Positions 34,403 through 42,997 of a stretch of 64,000 bases of DNA are shown here, piece after piece. This stretch comes from Flavobacterium salmonis (GTDB lineage: Bacteria > Bacteroidota > Bacteroidia > Flavobacteriales > Flavobacteriaceae), in contig NZ_CAIJDP010000060.1 in NCBI RefSeq assembly GCF_903819435.1, positions 124,001-188,000 on the forward strand. Reading direction: 5' to 3'. Below the pieces are notes generated by a model. That model was not told the DNA's origin and made no database searches. It saw only the letters and a list, made by a program, of their open reading frames with translations. Every line of letters begins with the position of its first letter. The first letter of the stretch is position 1. A program made the translations under genes and the position numbers.

Positions 34403-34435
34403 CTAAAAAGTGTTACTTTTTAGCCTTTTTTATTT
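34403..34435. terminator. Bidirectional terminator between DUF2490 and YHS genes
   Basis: CTAAAAAGT (34403-34411) pairs with ACTTTTTAG (34415-34423) around GTT, followed on the plus strand by CCTTTTTTATTT and preceded by an A run that gives a T run on the minus strand. It lies between two convergent genes and can serve both. Confidence 0.8.
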
Positions 34436-34447
34436 CCTTTAGAATTA

Positions 34448-34756
34448 TTACTTCTTGTTTTTAGCCAGATATTCATCTGGTTTTTTCATAAAGTCATCTT
34501 TACATACCGTTGAACAAAACCCGTACAATTTCCCTTTATAAGTAACGGTATCACTAACGCCATACTTGCTGACATCCATATTACAGCTAAAGTCTATGTT
34601 GCTGGCGTAGGTCAATTTATTAAGCGGGTTTTTAGGATCTTTATACGTTGTTTCAGATTCCATCGTATGTGGATGATCATGTGGGTGTACTTTTGTTTCT
34701 TTTTTATTACAGCTTAACACAGCGGTGATGGCAACAATTACAAAGATTTTTTTCAT
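34448..34756 (-). CDS. YHS-type metal-binding lipoprotein
   Basis: A 102-residue lipoprotein (signal ends VLSC). A His-rich patch KVHPHDHPHTM precedes a YHS/TRASH-like domain with IDFSCNMDVS, YKGKLYGFCSTVCKDDF and KPDEYL, where the three cysteines are the probable metal ligands. Such domains bind copper or related metals. It is the last gene of the minus-strand series that includes superoxide dismutase, SCO and the MbnP/peroxidase pairs, 18 bases after the dismutase, so it is likely the distal member of that operon. Confidence 0.83.
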   Translation of the reverse strand: MKKIFVIVAITAVLSCNKKETKVHPHDHPHTMESETTYKDPKNPLNKLTYASNIDFSCNMDVSKYGVSDTVTYKGKLYGFCSTVCKDDFMKKPDEYLAKNKK

Positions 34757-34774
34757 AATATTAAATTTTGATGA

Positions 34775-35443
34775 TTATTTTATTAGAGCAGAATTATAGC
34801 GGGCGCTCACTTCATTCCAGTTAATTACATTCCATACTGCCGATAGATAATCGGCTCGTTTATCTTGATATTTCAAATAGTAAGCATGTTCCCAGATATC
34901 AATACACAAAATAGGAATTCCTTTATTTTGCACATCATCCATTAAGGGATTATCCTGATTGGCGGTAGAACTAATCTCCAGATTGTTATTCCCAGACACA
35001 CAAAGCCATACCCATCCGGAACCAAAACGGGAAAGTGCAGCCTGATCTAATTGTTGTTTTAAATTCTCAATACCTCCAAATTTTTCAGTTATAGCTTTGA
35101 GTAGCGCAGCCGAGGGTTTTGTATTTTTCTCCGGCGTTAAGAGCGTCCAGAACATCTGATGGTTATAATGCCCTCCTGCATTGTTTCTCACTGCCGCAGG
35201 CAAAGATGAAATCTTTGAAAAGAGCTGCTCCAGTGTCATTTTTTTATCTGCTGTAACTTTGAGCGCATCATTCAAATTTTTCACATATCCCGCATGATGT
35301 TTACTATAATGAATTTCCATCGTCTTTGCATCAATATAAGGTTCCAGAGCACCATAGGCATAAGGCAGTGGCTTTTGAACAAACTGAGCTGAGACTGATA
35401 AACTCAGGGTCAACATTACTATTAAAATCTTTTTGTTTAACAT
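34775..35443 (-). CDS. Exported iron/manganese superoxide dismutase
   Basis: A 222-residue enzyme with an N-terminal signal peptide (MLNKKILIVMLTLSLSVSAQ). The mature part holds the Fe/Mn-SOD motifs: HYSKHHAGYV, NNAGGHYNHQMFW and DIWEHAYYLKYQ, giving the three His and one Asp ligands. It converts superoxide to peroxide and oxygen in the periplasm; cytoplasmic SODs of this type lack a signal peptide. It lies between an AraC regulator and the YHS lipoprotein, 11 and 18 bases away. Periplasmic placement fits the copper/peroxidase neighbours. Confidence 0.92.
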   Translation of the reverse strand: MLNKKILIVMLTLSLSVSAQFVQKPLPYAYGALEPYIDAKTMEIHYSKHHAGYVKNLNDALKVTADKKMTLEQLFSKISSLPAAVRNNAGGHYNHQMFWTLLTPEKNTKPSAALLKAITEKFGGIENLKQQLDQAALSRFGSGWVWLCVSGNNNLEISSTANQDNPLMDDVQNKGIPILCIDIWEHAYYLKYQDKRADYLSAVWNVINWNEVSARYNSALIK

Positions 35444-35454
35444 GTTTTTTGTTT

Positions 35455-36321
35455 TTATTGATTTGATAATCTTCGGAACTGCTCGGGTGTCGTGCTGGTC
35501 TGCCTTTTAAAAAAAGTAACAAAATAGGATGCATTTTCAAAACCCAGCTGATCCGCAATTTCATTTATAGAATAATTCGTAAAATGAATGAGCCGTTGGG
35601 CTTCTATCACAATACGTCTGCGTATGAGATCCCCTGCTGTATAATTTGTTACTTCCTTACATATCTTATTTAGATAATTTGGCGTTACGTGCAGCAGGTC
35701 TGCATAGGCAGCGGGCATTTTTTTCAATTTAAAATCCTTGTCAATAAGTTTCTCAAATTCTTTTATTTTTTGCTGTTTAGGCGTATTGTTTCCAACAAAT
35801 CCCAAGGGATCATAAAGGTGCTCTAAATCGAAAAGCAAAATATTGAGATACGACCTAAGCACTTTCATCGACTCTCTTCTATGGAGAACAAACTCTTTAA
35901 AAAATATTTCCAGCAGGTATATCCACTTGTTTTTCTCCTCATCACTAAACCTTACAAATAATTTGGAAGTATCGTGAAGACAGGAAAATTGATCTAAAAT
36001 GTTACTATTATAGCGCAGGGAGAAAAAATCTTCCGTGAAACAGATTATTTTTCCTTTCGCTTTCCTGTTAATGTCTATACTGCTTATGCAGCGTGGCTTT
36101 ATAACGATAACCTTGGCATTATCGAGACGGATTTTCTGATTGTCAATGCTAATTTCTCCAGCTGCATCATCAATAAAGACAAGCATAAAGAAATCCTGCC
36201 TGTGAGGGTATTCCAATAAAGGAAATCGCTGCAGCAGGTTTGACAGGTTATCCATCCAGAAATGACTATCATCATCAGTAAATAAGCCCAGACCACGCAA
36301 TGGTATTTCTGAGATTTGCAT
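35455..36321 (-). CDS. AraC family transcriptional regulator
   Basis: A 288-residue protein. The N-terminal half is the ligand-binding part (GEISIDNQKIRLDNAKVIVIKP), and the last 100 residues contain the AraC DNA-binding domain: LKKMPAAYADLLHVTPNYLNK and SINEIADQLGFENASYFVTFFKRQTS. Because it sits inside the copper/redox operon with gaps of 36 and 11 bases, it probably regulates that operon or itself; the effector is unknown. Confidence 0.88.
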   Translation of the reverse strand: MQISEIPLRGLGLFTDDDSHFWMDNLSNLLQRFPLLEYPHRQDFFMLVFIDDAAGEISIDNQKIRLDNAKVIVIKPRCISSIDINRKAKGKIICFTEDFFSLRYNSNILDQFSCLHDTSKLFVRFSDEEKNKWIYLLEIFFKEFVLHRRESMKVLRSYLNILLFDLEHLYDPLGFVGNNTPKQQKIKEFEKLIDKDFKLKKMPAAYADLLHVTPNYLNKICKEVTNYTAGDLIRRRIVIEAQRLIHFTNYSINEIADQLGFENASYFVTFFKRQTSTTPEQFRRLSNQ

Positions 36322-36357
36322 TTTTTTGATTTTATGATTAATACTAAAACGAGAGTA

Positions 36358-36729
36358 TTACACGCATCTTGGAGGGTGGTAAATCGAAAAAACATAATTG
36401 GACTTTTGATTGCTCATCTGCAGCATTGGATGCTTTTTTTTTAATACAAAGCGTACCACTGTAAATGAAAACTGAACCTGAGTTTGTAAAAACAGCTGTA
36501 ATTCCTTATAGGTTACCGTTGGAAATTTCTGCTCCTGCTTTTCATTTTCTTTTAATTTATTCTCCAGGTAGCATTTTCCATTACAAATCGGCACAGCATC
36601 AAACCTGTTGATACAGAAATTTTTGGCAATATAATCCTGATTGATGTAAAAATCACCAATAATCCAGATACTGCCTGCATTTTGAAATACAAGCAACATT
36701 AGAATAAATAAAGTGATACATTTTTTCAT
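36358..36729 (-). CDS. Small membrane protein with C-x8-C-N-G-K-C motif
   Basis: A 123-residue protein whose first 20 residues form a membrane helix or signal anchor. The conserved core is YINQDYIAKNFCINRF followed by ICNGKCYLENKL, three cysteines in a pattern shared with a second gene at 42357 (NQQEIAKTICVQRK, SCNGRCELQKSLK). Both end in a PP-rich tail. It lies 11 bases after the SCO gene in the copper locus. Three clustered cysteines and this neighbourhood suggest metal binding or thiol chemistry; no function is known. Confidence 0.72.
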   Translation of the reverse strand: MKKCITLFILMLLVFQNAGSIWIIGDFYINQDYIAKNFCINRFDAVPICNGKCYLENKLKENEKQEQKFPTVTYKELQLFLQTQVQFSFTVVRFVLKKKHPMLQMSNQKSNYVFSIYHPPRCV

Positions 36730-36740
36730 CAGTGAAAAAT

Positions 36741-37355
36741 TTATTTAGTGGAACTTTCTTCTAAAAGATTTTTTACATCAGCGATCAGCCTTGTAGTTTC
36801 CTTTGGATTTGTCCCATCGTAAACACCACGAACATGCCTGTTCTTGTCAATGAGCAGAAATCCACCACTGTGCACAAAACCGCCAGGTTCATTTTTATCA
36901 GGATATGCTGTTGCAAAATAACTCTCGGTTGCAATTTTATAGATGCTGTCTCTGTGCCCCGTTACAAAATGCCAGTTCTTTTTTATACCGTTATCTACCG
37001 TATATGCTTTTAGGCGTGGTATAGTGTCATTATCCGGATCTATAGTATGAGAAAGAAACAATACCTCATCATTGGTTTTATATTCATCATATACTTTTTT
37101 GAGCTGCACATTCATTTTCGGGCAGATTGAAGGGCAGGAAAGGAAAATGAAATCAGCAATATAAATTTTGCCGTCAAAAGTTTTATTGTTTATCTCCAGA
37201 CTGTCCTGATTGGTAAATGAAAAGTCTTTGATACGAGGGTACTGGGTTTCATTGCCCTTTACTATAGGATTTCCTAAAATTGGAAGCTTTTCCTGTGCTT
37301 TCTCACATGATATTACCAACAGACAGTGTATGATTATCAAAACTATTTTTTTCAT
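36741..37355 (-). CDS. SCO1/SenC family copper chaperone lipoprotein
   Basis: A 204-residue lipoprotein (signal ends VISC). The thioredoxin-like domain holds the copper-binding C-x3-C in FLSCPSICPKM and the distal His in GFVHSGGFLLID, all required residues. SCO proteins deliver copper to the CuA site of cytochrome oxidase or keep cysteines reduced. It lies downstream of the outer-membrane CDACGC protein (61 bases) and upstream of a small Cys-rich protein (11 bases). Whether it serves an oxidase or the MbnP/peroxidase system here is open. Confidence 0.92.
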   Translation of the reverse strand: MKKIVLIIIHCLLVISCEKAQEKLPILGNPIVKGNETQYPRIKDFSFTNQDSLEINNKTFDGKIYIADFIFLSCPSICPKMNVQLKKVYDEYKTNDEVLFLSHTIDPDNDTIPRLKAYTVDNGIKKNWHFVTGHRDSIYKIATESYFATAYPDKNEPGGFVHSGGFLLIDKNRHVRGVYDGTNPKETTRLIADVKNLLEESSTK

Positions 37356-37416
37356 GTTTTTATTTTTTTAAGTATTTATAAGAATAGATTATTATACAAA
37401 CCTACACGTGATTTTT

Positions 37417-38376
37417 TTATAATGTGTAATTTAAATTGACACTCCATCTGTAATTGGCTTCCATTTTGCCCGATGATAAATTTTGATTAATTGGAAGCAT
37501 GGCATTTACACCTATAGAAAATTTATCTTTTCCGGCTTCAAAACCAAATTTACCAAAGAGAATATCCCCAGCTGTATTGGGCAGATCCAGTCCGTGCTGT
37601 TTGTTGGTCTGGTAAACCTCACCTGCCACACCTGCCTGAGGTACTATTTGTACGGTATTTAAATCGAATAAATAAAACAGCGTAGCGGCATAATTGAACT
37701 GATCTCCATATTGATATTCTTTTTTATTCTCCGTTTTAAATACATAATTAAATGTCGTATTCAGACCTAAATCTTTTCTGTTGATGACATATTCCGAAAC
37801 CACAGAATAGTCCCAGCTTCCGGTTCCAAGCTGGAAACTTTGATTGATACTTCCCCGATTATTAGCCTCGGTAAATTTACCAGTTGGCATTTTGATCCCT
37901 GCTCCAATGTTTATTTTATGAGTAAAAACCGCACTGTCTTTTTTTGTCTCAAAAACGGTGTACAATCCCATTACGGTAATATCGCCCAAACCGGAAATAT
38001 TCTCAGTCCCTGTGATTAATTCCCTCTGGTGAAAATGATAGGGTAACAGTGCTGAAATCTGGATTTTATCAGTAATCGGAATCCTTGTCCATGCCTGAAT
38101 CGTATTGAAAATTTCATCAATCCAGGGCGAATTGGCAAAGATTCCGTCTCGGCTGGTATAACTTTGCTTAAAATAGCGAATCCCTACAAAGTTATTATTG
38201 AGCATAGAACTAAATCCCATACTACCTCCGCTTGCAGAGCAGCCGCAGGCATCGCAGTCAAAGTCTTCCATCAGGGCCAGACGTTGAAAAGTAAATCTTG
38301 AAATACTATCTTTCTCTGTTGAACAGAAGGCTGTACTACTGACTAAAAGCATCAATACTGTTATTATCTTTTTCAT
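37417..38376 (-). CDS. Outer-membrane barrel-like protein with N-terminal CDACGC motif
   Basis: A 319-residue exported protein (signal to about FCSTEKD). Near residues 38-48 it carries DCDACGCSASGG, three cysteines in a row of seven residues, followed by regularly spaced aromatic strands up to VNLNYTL at the C-terminus, so a beta barrel with an internal metal-binding plug is plausible. Proteins of this type are often annotated simply as transporter, and in Bacteroidota they occur next to MbnP and di-heme peroxidases. It starts 13 bases after a peroxidase gene. A copper passage role is inferred only. Confidence 0.72.
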   Translation of the reverse strand: MKKIITVLMLLVSSTAFCSTEKDSISRFTFQRLALMEDFDCDACGCSASGGSMGFSSMLNNNFVGIRYFKQSYTSRDGIFANSPWIDEIFNTIQAWTRIPITDKIQISALLPYHFHQRELITGTENISGLGDITVMGLYTVFETKKDSAVFTHKINIGAGIKMPTGKFTEANNRGSINQSFQLGTGSWDYSVVSEYVINRKDLGLNTTFNYVFKTENKKEYQYGDQFNYAATLFYLFDLNTVQIVPQAGVAGEVYQTNKQHGLDLPNTAGDILFGKFGFEAGKDKFSIGVNAMLPINQNLSSGKMEANYRWSVNLNYTL

Positions 38377-38389
38377 TTTTTTGTTGTAT

Positions 38390-39448
38390 TTATTCTGAAA
38401 ACTGCTTATCGTTTAAATATTGATAATCGGTCAGCGTTTTCAAAAAGGCAATCAATTGTTTTTTTTCTGCTTCAGAAAGTGAAATGCCTAATTTTCCATT
38501 TTTATTCAATATAGGATCTAAAGTTGGCGAAGCCAAAACACCACTATTGTAATGTTCAACTACCTCCTGCAAAGTTCCAAATCTGCCGTCGTGCATGTAG
38601 GGACCTGTTTTTTCAACATTGCGAAGCGTTGGTGTTCTAAACTTTCCTAAATCTTCCAAATTATTGGTAATCCTGGCTCGGCCTCTTCTCATCATCAGCT
38701 CGGTATCATCTGTAAAATCATTATCGATTCCGTTATTATGGTATAAATTATCTGTCAGTAAAGGTGCTGCATGACAGGAAAAGCAAAATTGTTCTGCCAG
38801 TCCGAGTCCTTTAAGTTCCTCTTCATCCATCATACCGCCTGACTCACCACGCAGATACTTATCATATCTTGAATTTGCGGAGATCAATGTTCTCTCAAAC
38901 TGAGCAATTGCCTTTACGATATCCGCTTGGTTAATTATCTTTCCAAATGCTTTTTCAAACATTTTCGGATAAGCGGCATCGGCATTTAATTCCTCAAGTA
39001 GTTCTTCCAGATTTTGGTGCATCTCATCGACGTGCGCCAAAGGGGCAAATGCCTGAGATTCCAGATTAGTAGAACCTCCATCCCAAAACAACCCATTATT
39101 GGCCCAGGCCAGATTGATGAGCGCCGGAGAGTTACGTTCCAGTGCATTTCCTGAAATTCCCTGTTTGGTAAGCGCAAAGCCGTCAGAGAAAGCTAAACTC
39201 TGCTGATGACAGGTAGCGCATGAAACCTGATTATTACCTGAGAGCCTTTTATCAAAAAACAACTTTTTCCCCAGTGCAATTCCGTCAAACGTCAAAGGAT
39301 TTGTTTTTGAATCCACAAACTCAGGAAAATTACCAGGAACCAAAACCAATGGCTGTGGCTCCTGATAGTTATCATCAAGATCATTACAGGAAAAGCTTAA
39401 AAAAACCAAACCTGCAATGCTCCCAATTTTTATAATTCTATCTAACAT
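38390..39448 (-). CDS. Di-heme cytochrome c peroxidase family lipoprotein (MbnH/MauG-like), copy 1
   Basis: A 352-residue lipoprotein (signal ends SFSC). Two c-type haem sites are visible: SCATCHQQ near residue 80 and FCFSCHAA near 228; the end shows NGKLGISLSEAEKKQLIAFLKTL as in the CCP/MauG/MbnH family. These enzymes use one high-valent haem to oxidise peroxide or a protein tryptophan. Immediately upstream (3-base gap) is MbnP, the known partner whose tryptophan MbnH converts to kynurenine for copper binding; that pairing makes MbnH more likely than a plain peroxidase. Confidence 0.9.
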   Translation of the reverse strand: MLDRIIKIGSIAGLVFLSFSCNDLDDNYQEPQPLVLVPGNFPEFVDSKTNPLTFDGIALGKKLFFDKRLSGNNQVSCATCHQQSLAFSDGFALTKQGISGNALERNSPALINLAWANNGLFWDGGSTNLESQAFAPLAHVDEMHQNLEELLEELNADAAYPKMFEKAFGKIINQADIVKAIAQFERTLISANSRYDKYLRGESGGMMDEEELKGLGLAEQFCFSCHAAPLLTDNLYHNNGIDNDFTDDTELMMRRGRARITNNLEDLGKFRTPTLRNVEKTGPYMHDGRFGTLQEVVEHYNSGVLASPTLDPILNKNGKLGISLSEAEKKQLIAFLKTLTDYQYLNDKQFSE

Positions 39449-39451
39449 TAA

Positions 39452-40237
39452 TTATTCTACGCTTTTAACTGTAAAAACATTATTTTTATAATTATCAGCT
39501 GTTTTTGTCATTAATTCAGGCGTTTTAGCCGATACTTTTGGATTGGCTACCAAATCAATATCTTTTACAATTTTCTCCACATCAACATTCAAATTCAATT
39601 TGGCACTTTTGCCTGCGCTTACCACCAAAGGAGTCGGCAAAGTAATTTCTACTGTTCTGTAATTTGTATTTAAACCTGTTTCAACTGAGATAGCAACCGG
39701 AGTTCCCGGGCTAACATTTTTACCTGTAAGGCTGGAGAAAATATAACTTGTATGCCACATCCATGATACATTAGTCATACCGTTGAGTTGTGATAATTCA
39801 CCATCCTGAATACTCATATTATCATTGTGGGCAGCATCAACTCCGACAGAGAAAATAACTTTAGTGTAGGATGCTGATGGAACATCTTTTAAATCAATGG
39901 TTTCTCTTTTAGCCGCTTTGTAGGTGAATTTTTCCTGAACCAGTATATCTGTGGTTTCTTCCATTAGAAAGAAAGAATTAGAAAGCGCATAAGTTTCATT
40001 TTTATCGCTTACCAGTTTAACATCACTGATCCAATAACGAAGATGGTCAAATTGAAACGACTGACCATTTATGGTAAAGGGAGTGTTTAATACAAAATCT
40101 GCAGCTCCTACCTTTGAATCAAAATTAAGCTGCGTATCTCCGCTTGTTGCCACCACTGCATCAGCAGCATCACTTGAACATGAATTGAGAGAAAGTAAGG
40201 CAATAAGGGCTAAAGAAATATTCTTAAAGTTTTTCAT
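39452..40237 (-). CDS. MbnP-like copper-binding lipoprotein, copy 1
   Basis: A 261-residue lipoprotein (signal ends LNSC). The body has QFDHLRYWISDVKL, a GVDAAHNDNMS stretch and the tryptophan-rich WMWHTSYIFSSL (about 148-160), the site type in which MbnH-modified tryptophan and histidine bind Cu(I). It probably stores or presents copper in the periplasm. It is coupled to the di-heme enzyme downstream by a 3-base gap. It is most similar to the copy at 53995, sharing the WMWHTSYIFSSL string exactly. Confidence 0.88.
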   Translation of the reverse strand: MKNFKNISLALIALLSLNSCSSDAADAVVATSGDTQLNFDSKVGAADFVLNTPFTINGQSFQFDHLRYWISDVKLVSDKNETYALSNSFFLMEETTDILVQEKFTYKAAKRETIDLKDVPSASYTKVIFSVGVDAAHNDNMSIQDGELSQLNGMTNVSWMWHTSYIFSSLTGKNVSPGTPVAISVETGLNTNYRTVEITLPTPLVVSAGKSAKLNLNVDVEKIVKDIDLVANPKVSAKTPELMTKTADNYKNNVFTVKSVE

Positions 40238-40266
40238 TGTTGTATTTTTTAAAATAAATTAAATTT

Positions 40267-41310
40267 TTAAAATTCCGAAAATCGTTTATCGGTTAAATAT
40301 TGTGTGTCTGTGAGCGTTTTTAAAAAGGCAATGATCTGTTTTTTTTCTGTTGGTGAAAGTGCAATTCCAAGCCTGCCGTTTTTCTTTAAAAGCGGATCCA
40401 GTGTCGGGGAATCTTCTACGCCTGATTCATAATGATTCAAGACTGCTTCCAGTGTACCAAAACGACCGTCGTGCATATAAGGTGCTGTAACTTCAATATT
40501 ACGAAGGCTCTGCACCTTGAACTTGTAATAATCCGAGGCTTTTTCAGTTACCTTGTAACGCCCCACGTCATTAACTTTTGGGTTTACAGCAAGACCGTTA
40601 TTACGGAAAGAGTTGTCGGTCATTAGATCTGTTGCATGACAGGAAGCGCAATTGGTTTTAAACAAATTATATCCCGCAGTTTCATCAGCCGAAAAGTTAC
40701 CTCCGGGTTCACTTCGCCTGAACTTATCAAACTTTGAGTTGGATGAAACCATCATCACCATAAATTGTGATAATGCCTTTAGCATATTCTCGGTTGTGAT
40801 GGCTTTATCTTCAAAAGCCTGTCCAAAAAGCTTTTGGTATTCCTTATCACCTTTCATCATGGCAAGGATTGAATTCAGGTTTCCATTCATTTCAATTACG
40901 CTTGTAAGAGGAATAACAGGCTGTAAATCTAAATTTTCAGCCGCTCCGTCGTACATATAACTAGTTTGAAATGCCATATTTTGAATTGGCGGCGCATTAC
41001 GAGTGCCTACTGCATTATCCACACCATGACTTACTGTATGCCCGTGATGGGTAAAGGCATTAGCCTGCAGGTGGCAAAAACCGCACGATACCAGTCCATC
41101 TGAGGCCAGCCTTCCATCATAGAAAAGTTTTTTTCCTAATTCAAAACCTTTTTCAGTGGGTTTGTTTCCTTCGATGTTATAGGCCGCAGACGGAAAGTTG
41201 GACGGTATCGCAAAATCCAGTGGAACATTGACGTACTGCTCTTCTTCATTATCAGAACAGCTTATCAAAAGGGGAACCACTAAACAAATAAAATATCTTA
41301 ATTTCAACAT
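40267..41310 (-). CDS. Di-heme cytochrome c peroxidase family lipoprotein, copy 2
   Basis: A 347-residue lipoprotein (signal ends LISC). Haem sites are SCGFCHLQ near residue 74 and CASCHAT near 224; AVLNHYESGVEDSPTLDPLL and the LGIALSPTEKKQIIAFLKTLTD end parallel copy 1 closely, which shows a duplication. It sits upstream of MbnP copy 1 (29 bases) and downstream of MbnP copy 2 (135 bases), so each MbnP has an adjacent peroxidase on the same strand. The likely reaction is oxidation of a tryptophan or of peroxide in the periplasm. Confidence 0.9.
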   Translation of the reverse strand: MLKLRYFICLVVPLLISCSDNEEEQYVNVPLDFAIPSNFPSAAYNIEGNKPTEKGFELGKKLFYDGRLASDGLVSCGFCHLQANAFTHHGHTVSHGVDNAVGTRNAPPIQNMAFQTSYMYDGAAENLDLQPVIPLTSVIEMNGNLNSILAMMKGDKEYQKLFGQAFEDKAITTENMLKALSQFMVMMVSSNSKFDKFRRSEPGGNFSADETAGYNLFKTNCASCHATDLMTDNSFRNNGLAVNPKVNDVGRYKVTEKASDYYKFKVQSLRNIEVTAPYMHDGRFGTLEAVLNHYESGVEDSPTLDPLLKKNGRLGIALSPTEKKQIIAFLKTLTDTQYLTDKRFSEF

Positions 41311-41445
41311 ATTTTTGAGTTTAAAAAAGCAAGTATCAATTCAACGTACATCAAAACAGGGAGCACTGCTTCATCCGCATAAATGCAGATAAAGGGGTAT
41401 TCCGCGAAAAAAGAACGCGAATTAATTCCTGATTACTGTAAATAT

Positions 41446-42252
41446 TTAGTCGTTGTGCACGTGATCTATTCTGAACATTTTTGAAATGTTAGTGGTTATT
41501 TTAGGCAAGGCTTCACCACCCATAATCATAGCTCCCATTTCGACTTCATTGTAGTCTGAGAGTTTTATGGTATTCTCTCCATCAAGAATTTTAGACAAGT
41601 CTGCTACGATATGAACAGCTGGAGTAATATTGCTTCTTACCAGTGCTTTTATAGGCAAATCCAAAGTTACCTCAGTATAATTATATGCACCTCCAATTTG
41701 TCCGGTATGAATCATAAAAGAAGCTGGTGAAGTAACACTTGCTGAAGTAAAAGTTCCCTCGAAAGCGAGATATTTATAACCCGCAGACCAGCTCCAAAGT
41801 AAATCTTTGGCCTGTGCTTTGGCTAAAAAATCACCCTGACCAGCAGCGCCCAATTGCCATTGCTCTTTATCAACTCCAATTCCAAATTTTACTTTGGTAT
41901 AATCACCCGACGGAATATCGGTAAGATCAAACTGATAGCCTGTCGCCGTATCATTTTCATCGGCAATAAAATAGCTTTTTGCTTTTGGGTAGATAAAAGT
42001 CGTCCCGTCTGATTTGGTCAGGACAATGTTGCTTACAATGTAGCGTACCACATTTACCCTGAGTTTTTCATTGTTTGCTGTTGTATTGGTCTGGGTGTCC
42101 AGAATAAGATCATTACCATTAAAGGAATTATCAAATTTCAATGCTATTTTCCCCGTTTCAGCTGTTGTATTGTCCTGTTCCTGATCACTTGAACATGAGG
42201 TAATAAAAGCGCTCAAGGCTACTATTACTACTTTGTATAGTATCTTTTTCAT
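41446..42252 (-). CDS. MbnP-like lipoprotein, copy 2 (divergent subtype)
   Basis: A 268-residue lipoprotein (signal ends ITSC). It has the MbnP framework: VVRYIVSNIVL, GIGVDKEQWQLG and the tryptophan patch LLWSWSAGYKYLAFEG (about 143-158), followed by FMIHTGQIGG. This W-S-W-x-x-G-Y-K form differs from the WMWH form of the other two copies and suggests a different metal site. The neighbouring gene (135 bases on) is a di-heme peroxidase. It is probably a periplasmic copper protein that needs tryptophan oxidation to mature. Confidence 0.85.
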   Translation of the reverse strand: MKKILYKVVIVALSAFITSCSSDQEQDNTTAETGKIALKFDNSFNGNDLILDTQTNTTANNEKLRVNVVRYIVSNIVLTKSDGTTFIYPKAKSYFIADENDTATGYQFDLTDIPSGDYTKVKFGIGVDKEQWQLGAAGQGDFLAKAQAKDLLWSWSAGYKYLAFEGTFTSASVTSPASFMIHTGQIGGAYNYTEVTLDLPIKALVRSNITPAVHIVADLSKILDGENTIKLSDYNEVEMGAMIMGGEALPKITTNISKMFRIDHVHND

Positions 42253-42356
42253 TTGTATTTTATAAAAATTAAATTTAGTTCAGAGCATGAATGCTCCAAT
42301 CACTGCGCAAAGCACAATGAGAAATTATCCCAATGAAATTGAGAAGGAATTTAAAT

Positions 42357-42743
42357 TTATAAAATAGTGGTGGGTGGGCGGAAAGTAAGTGAGCAAACTC
42401 CAACAGGTTTGCTGTTTAAAAAAGCAAAAGTCTTTTGCTGTGCTTCTACAGGCTCCTCGAAAGTAAAGTTTACCTCAGATGAAATGCTGATATAGACAAG
42501 CTCTAATTTTTCTTTTAGGCTGTCCTGCATTTGTTTTTCGTTATCAGAATATTTCTTAAGGCTTTTCTGCAGTTCACATCGGCCGTTACACGAGTTAAAA
42601 ACAAGTTTACGCTGTACACAGATGGTTTTGGCAATTTCCTGCTGATTTAATTTGAAGGAGGCATAAACAAACAAACTGCCCAGAGAAGGCAGAAAAATGA
42701 GACCGCAAAGTAATATGATAATATACTTTTTCAAGAATGTCAA
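42357..42743 (-). CDS. Small membrane protein with C-x10-CNGRC motif, first gene of the copper locus
   Basis: A 128-residue protein with an N-terminal membrane helix (about 6-28), then KLNQQEIAKTICVQRK and SCNGRCELQKSLK, the same three-cysteine pattern as the protein at 36358. Both begin or end the same cluster (8 kb apart), so the locus is bracketed by paralogues. The tail is FRPPTTIL. A role in copper or thiol handling is likely from context, but nothing is known biochemically. The 104-base gap to MbnP copy 2 may carry a promoter. Confidence 0.72.
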   Translation of the reverse strand: MTFLKKYIIILLCGLIFLPSLGSLFVYASFKLNQQEIAKTICVQRKLVFNSCNGRCELQKSLKKYSDNEKQMQDSLKEKLELVYISISSEVNFTFEEPVEAQQKTFAFLNSKPVGVCSLTFRPPTTIL

Positions 42744-42997
42744 TTTGTTTATAAATGCAAAAATACACTAATTTTGTTTTTATTCTGAAGAAAGTTCCTG
42801 TTTTATTAAACAAAAAATATACTACAGGCTCTAATGGCGTCCTTTAGGGAAAGTAAATCAAAAGCCAGATAAAGTAAAAAAACAAAATTAAATTATCACC
42901 AATACTGGTTCGAATCAATGAGATACGGTCTGCTTCTGATCTCGCTTAGTAAACTGCGAAAATTCAAATAAAATTTTATCTTTACAAAAAAAGGGCA

